From assembly GCA_963678675.1 (NCBI GenBank), contig OY783192.1, positions 17,633,005 through 17,697,004 of the forward strand: 64,000 bases of DNA, in the 5' to 3' direction. Each line of letters starts with the position of its first letter. Position 1 is the first letter of the stretch. The translations under genes were made by a program, and so were the position numbers. Below, in pieces: positions 32,981-43,682 of the stretch. The notes beneath the pieces were generated by a model, which worked only from the letters and a program-made list of their open reading frames with translations, did no database searches and was not told where the DNA came from. This DNA comes from Xiphydria camelus (taxonomy: Eukaryota; Arthropoda; Insecta; Hymenoptera; Xiphydriidae).

Positions 32981-33455
32981 AGCCGTTGAAAACCAGAATG
33001 GTGTAAGTCACATTTCATGTAAGCTGAGATTGTTTGACTGCAAAATTAAGTACAATTTGAAAAATCTGTTTAGATGATACAAACAGATATTTTAACACTA
33101 GAACTACCGCAACCGGTCAATTTGACCGGTGTCTTATTCAGAGTTCCATTCAACCTCAATTATTTCGTAACCCATGAGGTTTTTGTCAAAATTGGTAGAA
33201 TACTTTTTCGTAGAGCACATTTCGATCTACAAAAAAGTTCGATAGCAGTGTGCACGAAAAATCCCCGGATAACGAGATAATCACCCGCCAAAACGACCGT
33301 CTTATAAAGCGCGACCATTCGGTAGTTCTAGTGTTAAATCGTACATATCTGTTTTGTATCATCTAGACAGATTTTTCAAATTTTACTTAACTTTGCAGGC
33401 AAATAATCTCAGCTTACATGAAATGTGACTTACACCATTCCGGTTTTCAACGGCT
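32981..33455. mobile_element. Long-TIR MITE with AGCCGTTGAAAACC ends
   Basis: The arms of ~110 bases (32981-33090 and 33340-33455) are inverted, including TGTAAGCTGAGATT and TTTGACTGC blocks. Solo arms occur at 24276 and 39502. It hosts the TTAA insertion 33096-33333. Confidence 0.7.
33096..33333. mobile_element. piggyBac-like MITE
   Basis: TTAA at 33092-33095 and 33334-33337 flanks CACTAGAACTACCG and CGGTAGTTCTAGTG. TTAA plus a C-CTAG-like terminus is typical of piggyBac-group elements. A GGTCAATTTGACC palindrome lies just inside the left end. Non-coding. Confidence 0.75.
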
Positions 33456-33524
33456 CATGTACGAAAATTGAAGTTTAAAATGTGTGAAATTATTGACATC
33501 TACTACTATCTAAGTATCTTGTGA

Positions 33525-33885
33525 TTACTCGGTGTGTGAAGTTAGAAGATCCCCTTCATTCATCGGATATCCGTCATTCAGATCCACATCAGAGAAATCT
33601 TCTTCCTTATCCTTTGTGATGTCCTTATCATCCAAGGCGCCTGAAGTGCGACGATTCTCTGATACCTTCTCTCGAACTCTTCGGAATCGGAGGCTCCAGT
33701 TTCGTCAAGATCCTAACAGAGAAAAAAGTACCATCGGGAATGAGAAAAATATAAATCAAAAGAGCTACAGGAAACTACCTACATTTCTCAAAGTTGGAGA
33801 TTGAAGAATTGTCGTGTCATCATCAGTATCGCTTTCCTGTCGACGTCTGTTTTGGTTTGTTTTGAGTCTTCTTTTTCATTTACTA
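33525..33885 (-). pseudogene. Two-exon fragment of an unidentified acidic protein
   Basis: The minus-strand exon at ~33885-33783 reads ESDTDDDTTILQSPTLRN and meets a GTAGGT donor. After a TTTTTTCTCTGTTAG acceptor the exon 33712-33525 reads DLDETGASDSEEFERR. With a frame change it continues TSGALDDKDITKDKEEDFSD to a TAA at 33527-33525. The exon-intron-exon order and codon use look genuine, but the frame break suggests decay. I do not recognise the family. Confidence 0.4.
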
Positions 33886-34230
33886 AAAAAAATTAATTCG
33901 ATAATGTCATAAAATAAACCAAAGTACAGATTTTTTTAACCAATTATAATAAATACACAAAATTACAAACAAATGTCCAACTAAATTTTTCATATAACCT
34001 CAATTTCTCTGTAGTACTATATTTACCACGATTTATCAATTAATTTAGTGATATTTTTAGAAATCCTTACCTTTTTGAAAACTGCTTTACATACTATTCC
34101 TACGAACACATTTTTACGTGTTATTTACACAATTGCATAAAATATTATTGAAAAAAGGAATTGCGCATCTTTTACGTAGTTGCAAATACTTTGAGGTTTT
34201 GGACGCAACTGAGGTCCACGTACTCAACTT
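33886..34230. other. AT-rich, no gene seen
   Basis: Low-complexity AT sequence without inverted repeats or frames. Confidence 0.3.
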
Positions 34231-34231
34231 T

Positions 34232-34360
34232 GGGTGTTTTCCATTTATGACACAAGTCGACACACTTCTTTTAGATCCACCAACTGATTGGCAGGCTCCA
34301 ACAGAAAGAACCAATGGTTTAATTTTGTGTCGACTGGTATCAGTTAAATGGAAAGCACCT
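34232..34360. mobile_element. Short relative of the 6192-7116 element
   Basis: The ends GGGTGTTTTCC and GGAAAGCACC with ACACAAGTCGACAC and GTGTCGACT just inside match the larger element. TTT flanks both sides. Confidence 0.6.
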
Positions 34361-34514
34361 TTTTATGATTTACTTGACCTCGCATATTTTGAGACTCTAT
34401 TGTGGTCAAGATAAAAAAGTAAAATTACTTGTTTAATTTGTAAATTATTTTTAATCACTATGAGTCCATGCTTTTGTTAAATTTGCAAATAATTTATTAT
34501 AAACAATGAATGAA

Positions 34515-35114
34515 GGCACAGTGCATTCACTGCGCCTTCACAAGGTGTTAGGTACGCGGTGCAAAAAAAGTGCAAACACAGTGATTGTACTGAGTGCAAA
34601 CGTTGGGACTTTCCGCCCAGAGCACCAGAACATTCACCGTGCAGACACCGTGCGCTCACGCTGTGCAACTCTACGGAGAAACTGCACGGTGGAGCCACAG
34701 GATGTCAGCACTGCGTGCGTCTACCGTGCACTACCGTATGTCCCGGGCAGAACCGCACAGTTGCAGGGACCTCTTCGGCCGGGCTTGGTCGGTATTCAAG
34801 CCACTTTTACCGTTAGAAGTCGAGTCGGTAGTTAGAGTTGGTGTCAATTCGGGAGATCGAAGCGTCTAATCTCAAAATCGTGAATTTATGAATTATGGTG
34901 AGTAATTTCCATTATTCACAAATTCAAGATTTTGAGATTAGACGCTTCGATCTCCCGAATTGACACCAACTCTAACTACCGACTCGACTTCTACCGGTAA
35001 AAAATGACTCGAGTACCGACCAAGCCAGGCCGAAGGTCAATTTCAAGGTGCTGCAACTGTGCGGTACAGAGCGGGACATACGGTATAGCTTAACTGCACG
35101 CTTTGCTATCGGGG
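34515..35114. mobile_element. Right part of a CCCCGATAGC/CAC-GTG element
   Basis: CAC-GTG-like motifs fill 34515-34735, and the terminus CGCTTTGCTATCGGGG lies at 35099-35114. The matching left terminus is absent. It hosts the palindrome 34732-35085. Confidence 0.5.
34732..35085. mobile_element. Palindromic MITE, relative of 7442-7785
   Basis: The ends TACCGTATGTCCC and GGGACATACGGTA flank arms of ~170 bases sharing GGCTTGGTCGGTA, TTCTACCGGTA and GATCGAAGCGTCTAA with 7442-7785. Confidence 0.7.
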
Positions 35115-35419
35115 ATTTTATACTAGATCTACCGAATGTCCCCCTCGATAGCCAAGTTTCGTCACTACGAGCGCACTGTGCCGTCACGCGGTGGATTTAC
35201 GAAACATCACAGTGACATTATCGTGCGGACCCTCGCGGACGTCACGGTGGCGACAAGTAGTGGAAACTGCGAGTGAGGTTAATATGACTGCACAGCGATC
35301 GTCACTACAACAGCACTGTAAAGTCACGTGGTGCGTTTTCAAAATTATTGTCGGTATGTAGATTTTGCAAAAAAGGAATGCACACAGTGACTTTACCCAC
35401 CTAATTGTGCCGGTTTTTT

Positions 35420-37020
35420 TTTTCGTGTCCTACCTGGATTCGAACCTGCGCTCTTTATAGCCTAAGATCCCACTGCAAAAATATGTAGGCAACTGTTTTT
35501 TCAATGAAACTTAATTTAAATGAAAGATTAATGCCAATGTAATGTATTGCTTCCTGGTTGCCTATAAAAAATTAGCCGCAACTATGTGTAATTAAATATA
35601 TTGTAAGTCATTTATTTGTATGAAATTGCACTATATGTTTTTTAAGTGAATGAAACGTCATTTGAAAGAAAATGATGTGTAGAATGTAAAAAAATAGTGT
35701 TGCCAGCTCTCAGTTAGCTGCAACCTCTAGGCAACCTGGTGTAAACAGGTACATTATTGTTGATTATTTACGGTCATGTGTTTTTTAAGAAAAAATTATA
35801 CCAAATTGAAGCTAAATTTTTACTGAACACAATAATCTAGGGTTGTCTGTAAAAAAGTGGCCGCAAGCAGTGATTGCCTTGATTTGAATTAATACCCTCG
35901 CACTCTAGATAAATGTGAGCGAGAGGGAAGGAATGCGCGCGCTGCTTCGTGCGTTCGTGTAAACAAGGATACAGCATGGCCGATATGGCAGCTGTACGCA
36001 GGGCCGCATCTAACGGGGGGCCATTTCGGGCCACGCACGAAGGCGCACTAGCCATGGGGCGCCAAAACTTTCTATAGAAAAGGGCGCTAAGCACGAAGGC
36101 GTCTCATCATCTAGAAGCGGCCCTGGCTGTACATATACAGTATGTCCGACGGCAAACGCAAGAAATCTGAGTATACCTCTGAAGTTCTAAAATTATACCT
36201 AAATACCTACCTGACTTCGGTAAATAGCGGTCCCAGTAGATAGTATTCGTTATTGAAGTGAAGACGCGTTGACGTACAGCCAGGGCCGCTTCTAGATGAT
36301 GAGACGCCTTCGTGCTTAGCGCCCTTTTCTAGAGAAGGTATGAGGCCTTTTGGCACCCCATAGCTAGTGCGCCTTCGTGTGTAGCACGAAATGGCCCCCC
36401 GTTAGAAACGGCCCTGCGTACAGCTACCATATCGGCCATGCTATATCCTTGTTTACAGCACGAAGCAGCGCGCGCATTTCTTCCCTCTCGCTCACATTTA
36501 TCTAGAGTGCGAGGGTATTAATTCAACTCATGGCAACCACTGCTTGCTGCCACTTTTTTACAGGCAACCCTAGATTATTGTGTTTAGTAACAATTTAGCA
36601 TCAATTTGGTATAATTTTTTCTTAAAAAACATATGACCGTAAATAATCAACAATAATATACATGTTTACACCAGGTTGCCTAGAGGTTGCGGCTAACTGA
36701 GAGCTGGCAACCCTATTTGTTTACATTCTTCACATAATTTTCTTTCAAATGACGTTTCATTCACTTAAAAAACATATAGTGCAATTTCATACAAATAAAT
36801 GACACAATATATTTAATTACACATAGTTGCGGCTAATTTTGTATAGGCAACCCGGAAGTAATACATTACATTGGCATTAATCTTTCATTTGAATTAAGTT
36901 TCATTGAAAAAACAGATGCCTACATATTTTTGCAGTGGGATCTTAGGCTATTAGGACGAGATGCTTCGAAACTGTGAATGCTTTCGCATTCTACCAATTG
37001 AGCCACCGACTCCTCGAGTG
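35420..37020 (-). repeat. tRNA-derived SINE, copy 2, split by a foldback
   Basis: On the minus strand the head at 37020-36954 has the A-box-like GTGGCTCAATTGGTAG. The tail at 35457-35420 has the B-box GCAGGTTCGAATCCAGG. Removing 35458-36950 plus one TTA restores TCCTAAAGAGCGCAGG, matching SINE copy 1. Confidence 0.65.
35458..36950. mobile_element. 1.49-kb foldback element in the SINE
   Basis: TTA at 35455-35457 and 36951-36953 flanks TAGCCTAAGATCCCACTGC and its complement. The arms are ~670 bases each (35458-36130, 36280-36950) around a short unique centre. Arm blocks include CTCGCACTCTAGATAAATG and GGCGCCAAAACTTTC. The inverted arms diverge slightly. The TTA duplication suggests Harbinger-type insertion. 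Confidence 0.75.
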
Positions 37021-37083
37021 ATGTTTGTCGACTCCGGTTATATATAGAAACTGGACATGACAGTGACTGCTCTCGAAGGTTCT

Positions 37084-37265
37084 CATTACATTTTTAAAAA
37101 TAATTTGATATTTTCTTTTTTAAAGCAGTAGTGATTTTGATAATTAACCATTCGTTATTTATAGAATATTCGTCAAAAGTCATGTTAAAGTTAAGTTCAC
37201 AATAGAACTTTTCTAATTTTTATAAAAATTTAGGTCCCTCCCTGTTTAATATCGGGAATGAGTTC
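37084..37265 (+). repeat. Direct repeat, copy 1, with empty TTAA site
   Basis: Matches 37740-38030 (TTATTTATAGAATATTCGTC block) but has a plain GTTAAGTTCAC at 37190-37200 where the partner carries the MITE 37841-37970. Confidence 0.7.
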
Positions 37266-37540
37266 TCTTCCTGATATCTAAGCTAAGTTCATTTATTCAT
37301 TTGTGACCGTTACAATCGAGCGTCCGCGTTGTTCTGCCGGTTCGTTCAAGTCCCGAAAATTCGCATAGCGGTTACAATAAGTGGCGGGGAAGGGGGGGGG
37401 GGGAGAAAACTTATGCGTAAGTTGTGGAAAACAGTGGTGGAGAAAGTAGTGGCATCGGAGTACGTACCCGCACTTGCCTCTGCCGGAAATAGCAGTTTAT
37501 TGCGGCCACTGCAACGACGGGTATTTCTAATTTCCTCGCT

Positions 37541-37718
37541 GGGGCCACTTTCTCGAACTCGCTCTTATCTTTGCGTGCGCACATCTTAGCGAATAGACCA
37601 ATCAGGAAAAAGTATTCCGTTGTCCGTAACCCACCACAACGGAATACTTGATCCTGATTGGTCTATTCGCTAAGATGCGTGTACGCAAAGATACGAGCGA
37701 GTTCGAGAAAGGGGCCCC
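37541..37718. mobile_element. Palindromic MITE, copy 1 (relative at 53605-53761)
   Basis: The ends GGGGCCACTTTCTCGAACTC and complement flank the shared core CTTAGCGAATAGACCAATCA. Non-coding. Confidence 0.65.
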
Positions 37719-37739
37719 TGAGCGTTCATTCCCATTAAA

Positions 37740-38030
37740 TTGTTTAAAATAATTTGACCTTTTTTTCAAAACAGTAGCGATCATGACAATTAATCATTCA
37801 TTATTTATAGAATATTCGTCAAGAATCATGTTAAAGTTAACCCATTAGCGCTCAGCGTCTTATTTATAGAGGACGCCCATTTGGAATTTTTTCCCCATAA
37901 CTTCATGAGTAACAAATCATGCAATTGTCGTAAAGAAAATCAACCAAAAATTAATTTGGGCGTTAATGGGTTAAGTTCACGATGGAACTTTTATATTATA
38001 ATTTTTACTGCACAATTTGGATTTTTTCAA
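37740..38030 (+). repeat. Direct repeat, copy 2, with filled TTAA site
   Basis: Partner of 37084-37265; interrupted by the MITE 37841-37970. Confidence 0.7.
37841..37970. mobile_element. 130-bp TTAA-flanked MITE
   Basis: TTAA at 37837-37840 and 37971-37974 flanks CCCATTAGCGC and GCGTTAATGGG. The paralogous site at 37191-37194 is empty, which proves the boundaries. piggyBac-type mobiliser inferred. Confidence 0.8.
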
Positions 38031-38096
38031 AGATGAAGTCACAGTGGCATCACAGTAACGTCACTCAGTGACAATCTCTCAGTGGCATCCTAGTAA

Positions 38097-38248
38097 AGCG
38101 GGATTCAGATGGGTGCGGAAGGCATGCGGAGTGCGGCATGCGGATCGGTGCGGATTGGCAGGCAGTACGCACGCAGAAGAGCTGATTGGCTAACGATGTT
38201 TCCGCATTCCGCACTCCGCAAGCCTTCCACACCCATCTGTCTGAGCTT
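38097..38248. mobile_element. TAA-flanked MITE
   Basis: TAA at 38094-38096 and 38249-38251. The arms share TTCAGATGGGTGCGGAAGG-like sequence and GGAGTGCGG motifs. It interrupts the CAC-GTG array of the host element: TAACGTCACTCAGTGACAATC follows both sides' unit. Confidence 0.65.
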
Positions 38249-38494
38249 TAACGTCACTCAGTGACAATCACTCAGTGGTGGCACAGCGAAGCTCCCGTGT
38301 CAACAAGACGTTGTGCCACCGCGTGACGCTTGGGTAAAAGTCATGCTTGGCTATCGGGGCCAGGAGAATTCGAGCAATTGCCGATACCTATGGCCGATAA
38401 CTTGAAATTTGACTTCGGCAGTATTTGCCGACGGTCGAAAATTTGATAGTTAGAGTTGGCTTGAGAAGAGTGCGCTGTGTGTGATTTTTTTAAT

Positions 38495-38608
38495 ATCCCG
38501 GCGTACGAAAGTACAATAAGCTGCGCATGGCGCGTTTTACGTGGTCGCCATGAGAACAGCTGATTGCTTGACGAAACATGCTCAGAAATTACTTTCGTAC
38601 ACCGGGAC
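38495..38608. mobile_element. Short MITE with TCCCGGCGTACGAAAGT ends
   Basis: Inverted ends CCCGGCGTACGAAAGT and ACTTTCGTACACCGGG with one mismatch; non-coding interior. Confidence 0.55.
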
Positions 38609-38797
38609 TTTCAAAAAATGATTACAAATTAACCGTGAATTTTGTCATGTAGGTTCTCGCATCAATTTTATAGTAAATTTTCCCCGCTACAAATTGGTAG
38701 CTTTATTTTCTTGATCGAGTAAATAATATAGGAAAAATGAATGATTAAAATGGCTTAAGGCCAAAACTTCGATAGTTTTTAATTAATTATAAATTTT

Positions 38798-39235
38798 CCC
38801 GGGAACTGACAGATGATACATTTTGATATGTTAATACTGGGACCTCCAGCTACCGATTGGTGTAATTTTCATGCCCTGAAGCCCAACTTCTTGTACGAAA
38901 TCTAGATTGATTCCACTACAGAGTATGTGTAATATCGTCGTTGTGATCGTGAAATATATCCTATGCAATGCAATGTTGTTTCATGCATTCCAATAATAAA
39001 ATAGAGACAAAAATGTGCAGGATAATATCTAAAAAATAAAGATAATGTATAGCAGATAGGTAGGAGAGGTAGTCCACAACTCAATCTGGATGATTTCTAC
39101 AACTCGAATCGGGATAATATATTTTGATATGTTAATATTGAGACCTCCAGCTATCGATTGGTCTAATTTTCATGCCCTGATACCCAACTTCTTGTACACC
39201 ATGCATCCAATGTCTAGATTGATTCCACTACTATA
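38798..39235 (+). repeat. Direct duplication, ~120-bp units
   Basis: 38810-38918 and 39118-39235 share TTTTGATATGTTAATA, GACCTCCAGCTA and CTAGATTGATTCCACTAC. Confidence 0.65.
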
Positions 39236-39501
39236 TTTGACGAGTATACTCGTCATCGCTAAATTTGTACGACGCAGTTTAGGTACCGTAAAATAGGGCT
39301 ACTCTTGAAAATAGCGGGGTAACTTGAAAATTTCAACAGTCCCCTCGAAATCATCCGAATGAAGGCTTCTATTCTTCTCCTGCAACACATGAGCAAAGAT
39401 ATAATTAATTCGTTGCAGACATTACACTCATTTCTAAAGAATGGAGATGGAATTGCTTGATAAAATGAAGGCTCCAAAATCTTTTACATGCACTTTATAT
39501 G
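39236..39501. other. No gene seen
   Basis: AT-rich filler between the duplication and the solo repeat arm next to the PKD pseudogene. Confidence 0.3.
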
Positions 39502-39568
39502 AGCCGTTGAAAACCAGAATGGTCTGAGTCACATTTCATGTAAGCTAAGGTTATTTGACTGCAAAGTT
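39502..39568 (+). repeat. Solo arm of the AGCCGTTGAAAACC element
   Basis: Matches the arms at 32981 and 24276 up to TTTGACTGCAAAGTT. PKD homology begins at the next base, so this marks a breakpoint. Confidence 0.6.
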
Positions 39569-40023
39569 GGGTGGGTACTTAAAGGCCGCGTTTTGAATCT
39601 ATTCGTTCATATCCTCGTCCTCGTTGAAAGGAAAGGTACCGCTGAGCGAGACGTAAACGATAACTCCGACGCTCCACATGTCCAACGATCGATCGTAACC
39701 CTTGTTGCGCAAAACTTTAGGGGCGAGGTAAGCCGGGGTCCCGACGACGCTCCTCCGAAAACTCTTCTCCCTGATAATTCGCGCGAATCCAAAATCGCAG
39801 AGCTTGACCTGTATAAAGTCGCTGTTGCTGCTCAGCAACACGTTTTCAGGCTTCAGGTCGCAGTGCACGATGTTCTTGCTGTACAAGTGCTTGAGCGCCA
39901 CCAATATTTGTGTGATGAGGAACTTGCTGACCCTTTCGCTGAGACGGCCCTTCTCTAAATTCAGTATCACTTCCAGCATGTCTCCCTTGAGCTTCTCCAT
40001 CACCACGAATATCCTCTCCGGCG

Positions 40024-42921
40024 CACACAGAGGGGTATTTTTCCTTCCTAGCCGGACAAAATTATATTTTTATTTTTTTATTGTGTACTAGGGTTTCTGT
40101 TGGTTTGTGTATCTAAATTAGTTGTTTGAGTCAGTTCATAACATAAAAAATGTTTATTTAAGGTCGTAAATTATAATTTTAACCGTTTGTGTGTTCACAA
40201 GAAGTACATTCGTGGACATTGTAACGAACGTATAAGGCATATATCGCCATAAAAATAAAAAATTAAGTTTATTAATAAACTAAAAAAGTTTAATTTATAA
40301 AAAAAATTGTTTATCTAAAAAAAATTAAAAATTAAAACAGCTGGAATATACATTATCAATACAGATGATTATACGAGTTCCAAGATTACTCAGGCAAGAT
40401 TACTCCTCCGTTTCGTCGTCTTCCGATGCTTCGGAATAAGGATCAGCGGGCAACAGCATTTCTATTGTCTCTTTTAAGAAAGGCTGTGATTTTTTCTTCG
40501 GTTTTGGCCTGAGACATGACATCAGTGGATCAGAGGATAGCAATAGGCGATTAACGACATCAACGTTGCATTCTATCCTGGAGAACTTCCTGGCGAAATT
40601 GTAACGAAAAATTCTGAAATGCTTATTTCTGGCTTCTGCAGCTTCTTCGGATAGCAAGCCAATTGGCAATAATGCATTATCTATAACTATTGCGCCATGC
40701 ATCAAAATTTTGTGCAACGTTGGTGTTATGGGATCCCAAGGGTATAGAGAGACGTAGTGTTTTGCAGTTTCTAAGCAATAATTTGCAAACTTTTGCACAT
40801 TGACTTTATGGCCACTTGAAATCACTTCTAGAATTATTTTTAATATATAAATGAGATTCAAGTCCACACCAGTGATTTCACTTGCTTTCTGTGGATCTGC
40901 AAAAAATCTTCGGCTTGTATTGCCATCGTTGCTATTTCCAAACCCAGCTTTAGGCACATCGACTAGTAAACCAGATTCCTGTCTGAATTTCTGTTGTATG
41001 GCGGTTTTCCTTTCTTTCACAGTGATTTTGTCAGCTTGAGACCTTAATTGCCATTTCTTTATAGGTAGTTTATACGAAAGGTGTAAAACACTTTCGAACA
41101 AGCGAATTCTGGCATGCAGAATGGACAAACCAAAACTCAAGGCTTCTACATTAACATCTTTTTTAATATTTAGGTTATTGAATTGCTTCAAGGTTGCTCC
41201 ACATATAAACACTTCATTGTGGAAGAGTTTTGCATGGCAGCATTGCACACCTTAGCATCCACCATTGTGAGAATCATTCTATGTTCCACACTAGCAGTCA
41301 GGCCTTCCTGTGTAAATTTACTGTTTTCTAAAGTATCAATTTTCGATTTTATATATTTAATTTCATGGTTTATTATATCTGTTGATTCTTTAGTAAATAT
41401 TATTCTTATTGGATGACAAAATCGTGCTGACGATGGGGTTGGATTCTGCCAGATAATTTTGTTCTTACCACAAACTAATCGTAGAGGGACGAAGCAGCTT
41501 TGGAAGATATTTGCATCTGTAGCTTCCTCGTCGTCTTGCATTTTTTGCTTGAACTGAGATTGCTGTGAGCCATCACAACCCCATTTATATATAAGTTCTA
41601 ATGAATCGAGTTCTTCTTGAGTCAAATTAGTAAGATTTTCTGTTAAATATGTCAATAACCGACTTACTGTGTGATTTAATAAATCTTGCAAATTTACTTC
41701 TGCACATGTTTCATTTACTGTAAATGATTCTTTAGGTGGATAGCACTTAAGTTTTTCTCTCTGTATAATATTATAACTGGGGTAAAATTTCTTGTTCGAA
41801 CTTCTTATTATGTCATATTGCCTTCTACAAAGGTCAGCTTCTACAAACATTGACAGTGCTTTTAGAGAGGTGTTAGTTGAGACTTATTTGCTTGCAAAGA
41901 TGTTGAATACGATTTTCTATATTCATCAGCTCGTTTCGGAGCCTCAGTAATTGCAGATAGTAAACGTGCCACAGTTCTATAACCAGAAGTTTGTAAGGTT
42001 GTCTTTGCGGCATGTACTAAAACTTCTTCGCTTACAAATTGTCGAAGATCATCCGTTTTCCTTCTCTTGCTTCTATCACATAGCTCATAAAATGGATTTG
42101 TTGGCCGACCGGCATATTTTTGCGATGACGCTTTTGGTATTTTAAATGTTCCCTGCAGCCATGTCGCATTATCAATGAAGAATTTATCTTTTTTTAAATT
42201 CATTCTTCAAAAATGAAATCTTATGCTTCAAATCCTTTAATTCGGTTTCAGAATAATTTTCAGATGATAGAATATTGTTTTCTAAATAATTAAATTTTTC
42301 CTCAAAATTAGGCAAGTTCTGCTGTTGTATTTTATTAAATAATTCTTTCCGAGTCATAACCTTATAGTTCGAACTACCAGGCGCCCCTAAAAAAAAATGT
42401 TGTATAACACCAATTACGGAAAGGTGACAAAAAATCGACATTTAGTACCTACTGTCGACATTAAAACGTCGGTATACTTAAAAGTAGCAAAAAGTAGCAC
42501 CTGATTTCTAACACTTTCTTAAAATTGATCTATTCTGTATGGCAAAATAAACAAATCAACTCAGAAGCACCCGGAAGCGTAACTAATAGTCCTATATATA
42601 CATAAACATTAGTAGAAATCGTTCAACAATACTTCACGATTCAAACTGCTATTTTTTGCAATAAGCAACAAGAAATTAAAATAAAATTATGACAAAAGTA
42701 TGTGTTCTTACCTGAATTAAGATAATCCATATCCTCTTCCTATTTCGACGACTTATTTTCTACTGGCTCTGCATGTACTGGACGCAACAGAGGGCGATGG
42801 GAAAGGTTACACTTTGTTTACCATCTTCCTGGCTCATAGCACGTAGCTTAATATTCTGTCTGTAATAGTTTTGAGAAATGGGATTTTTTGTCCGGCTAGA
42901 TAGGCCAAATACCCCTCTGTG
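40024..42921 (-). mobile_element. Transib (RAG1-like) transposon 1, inside the PKD kinase exon
   Basis: The 5-bp duplication CGGCG lies at 40019-40023 and 42922-42926. The ends are CACAGAGGGGTATTT on the minus-strand left and CACACAGAGGGGTATTT on the other side (two extra bases). GTCCGGCTAG follows in both. A GC-rich 5-bp duplication and CACARWG ends are Transib hallmarks. Removing the element rejoins the PKD codons for ETPERIF. It encodes the transposase at 42730-40400. Confidence 0.85.
40400..42730 (-). pseudogene. Transib transposase 1 (RAG1 core-like), frameshifted
   Basis: Exon 1 is 19 bases (MDYLNS, 42730-42712) with a GTAAGA donor; exon 2 starts at 42386. Reading needs frame changes near 42195 (A-run), 41880 and 41215. 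Conserved parts: SKRRKTDDLRQF; KWGCDGSQQSQF (first Asp of the DDE triad); TMVDAKVCNAA with ICGA (second Asp and zinc-binding pair); GFGNSNDGNTSRRFF; TPTLHKILMHGAIVI and LLSEEAAEARNKHFR (Glu). The last block aligns with the RAG1 segment holding its catalytic Glu. An acidic tail ends at 40400. Inactive because of the shifts. Confidence 0.85.
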
Positions 42922-43518
42922 CGGCGTCTCGAACATCCTCTCGAGATTGACGACTCCGCTGTGGGAGAGATTCTGCAGGATGGCTACTTCGTTCTTGAGC
43001 TGGGCCTCCTACTTGGTGGGAAAACGCAGCTTGTCGATCACCTTTATCGCCACCGCGCGGCCGGTCTTGCGATGAACTCCGCCGTGGACGATACCAAATT
43101 GACCCGAGCCGAGAATTTCGTCCGGGAAGATGTGATAGAGCTGCGACATGTCAGTTACGCGTTCCTCTGGCTCGGTCGTCGACTGCTCCTGCCGACCTGC
43201 GGAAAACGACGCGTGTTTTTCGGTATAGCGTCGGTACGCGCTCGCGCGGACAATCGCGAGCTCTGAACGTACTTGCCGATCCGGAGGTGACGGGCATCAA
43301 TATAGGGCCTGCCTGATACTCGTTTCTCAGGACCCCGCCAAGTGAGCGCCAACGCCACTTTCCGGCGGCGGAAGCTGACCACTCGCACCTCCGTAGAGGG
43401 GATCTTCGCCGACGTAGTAATCGACGTTGGCCGTTCTCAACTCGAAACAATGCATTGCGCCTGGAAGGAGAGAATGCGCGCGTTATACATCGACTAAACG
43501 CGCGTAGACAATTTCTAA

Positions 43519-43682
43519 CGATATATCGCTCACTCCTTTCAACAACGTCATATCTCAAAAAATGTTATTTTTCAGGAGATCTTGCAAGGATATACTACTC
43601 TTTCAGGGCATTCTGAAAACAGGCATAACTAAAAATCGCCGATTTTTGAGATATGACGTTGTTGAAAGGAGTGAGCGATATG
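43519..43682. repeat. Foldback in a PKD intron
   Basis: ATATCGCTCACTCCTTTCAA... at 43519-43560 is inverted at 43644-43682 with ~40-base arms. The right arm ends eight bases from the PH exon's GTGAGT donor. Confidence 0.6.

Larger units (their letters stand above)
35141..38359. mobile_element. Large CCCCTCGATAGCC/CAC-GTG element with several nested insertions
   Basis: The ends CCCCTCGATAGCCAAG and CTTGGCTATCGGGG are inverted apart from one extra T. Both subterminal zones carry CAC-GTG motifs (35165-35350; 38040-38330). Inside are a SINE split by a foldback, a pair of direct repeats, and MITEs at 37541, 37841 and 38097. No transposase is seen. Confidence 0.55.

Noticed and set aside
32497..33011. 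Similar 116-120 residue peptides on both strands, with hydrophobic stretches like a membrane receptor
   Set aside because: They are mirror products of the inverted duplication at 32463-32880; no receptor motif is visible.
39593..40091. Plus-strand frames opposite the PKD kinase exon
   Set aside because: They are shadows of the minus-strand kinase coding sequence.
40024..42921. Natural intron of PKD
   Set aside because: No splice sites at the borders; 5-bp duplications and a transposase show it is an insertion.
43151..43558. Arg-rich 135-codon frame on the minus strand
   Set aside because: Out of frame with the PKD exon, which reads in the third frame with clear kinase motifs.
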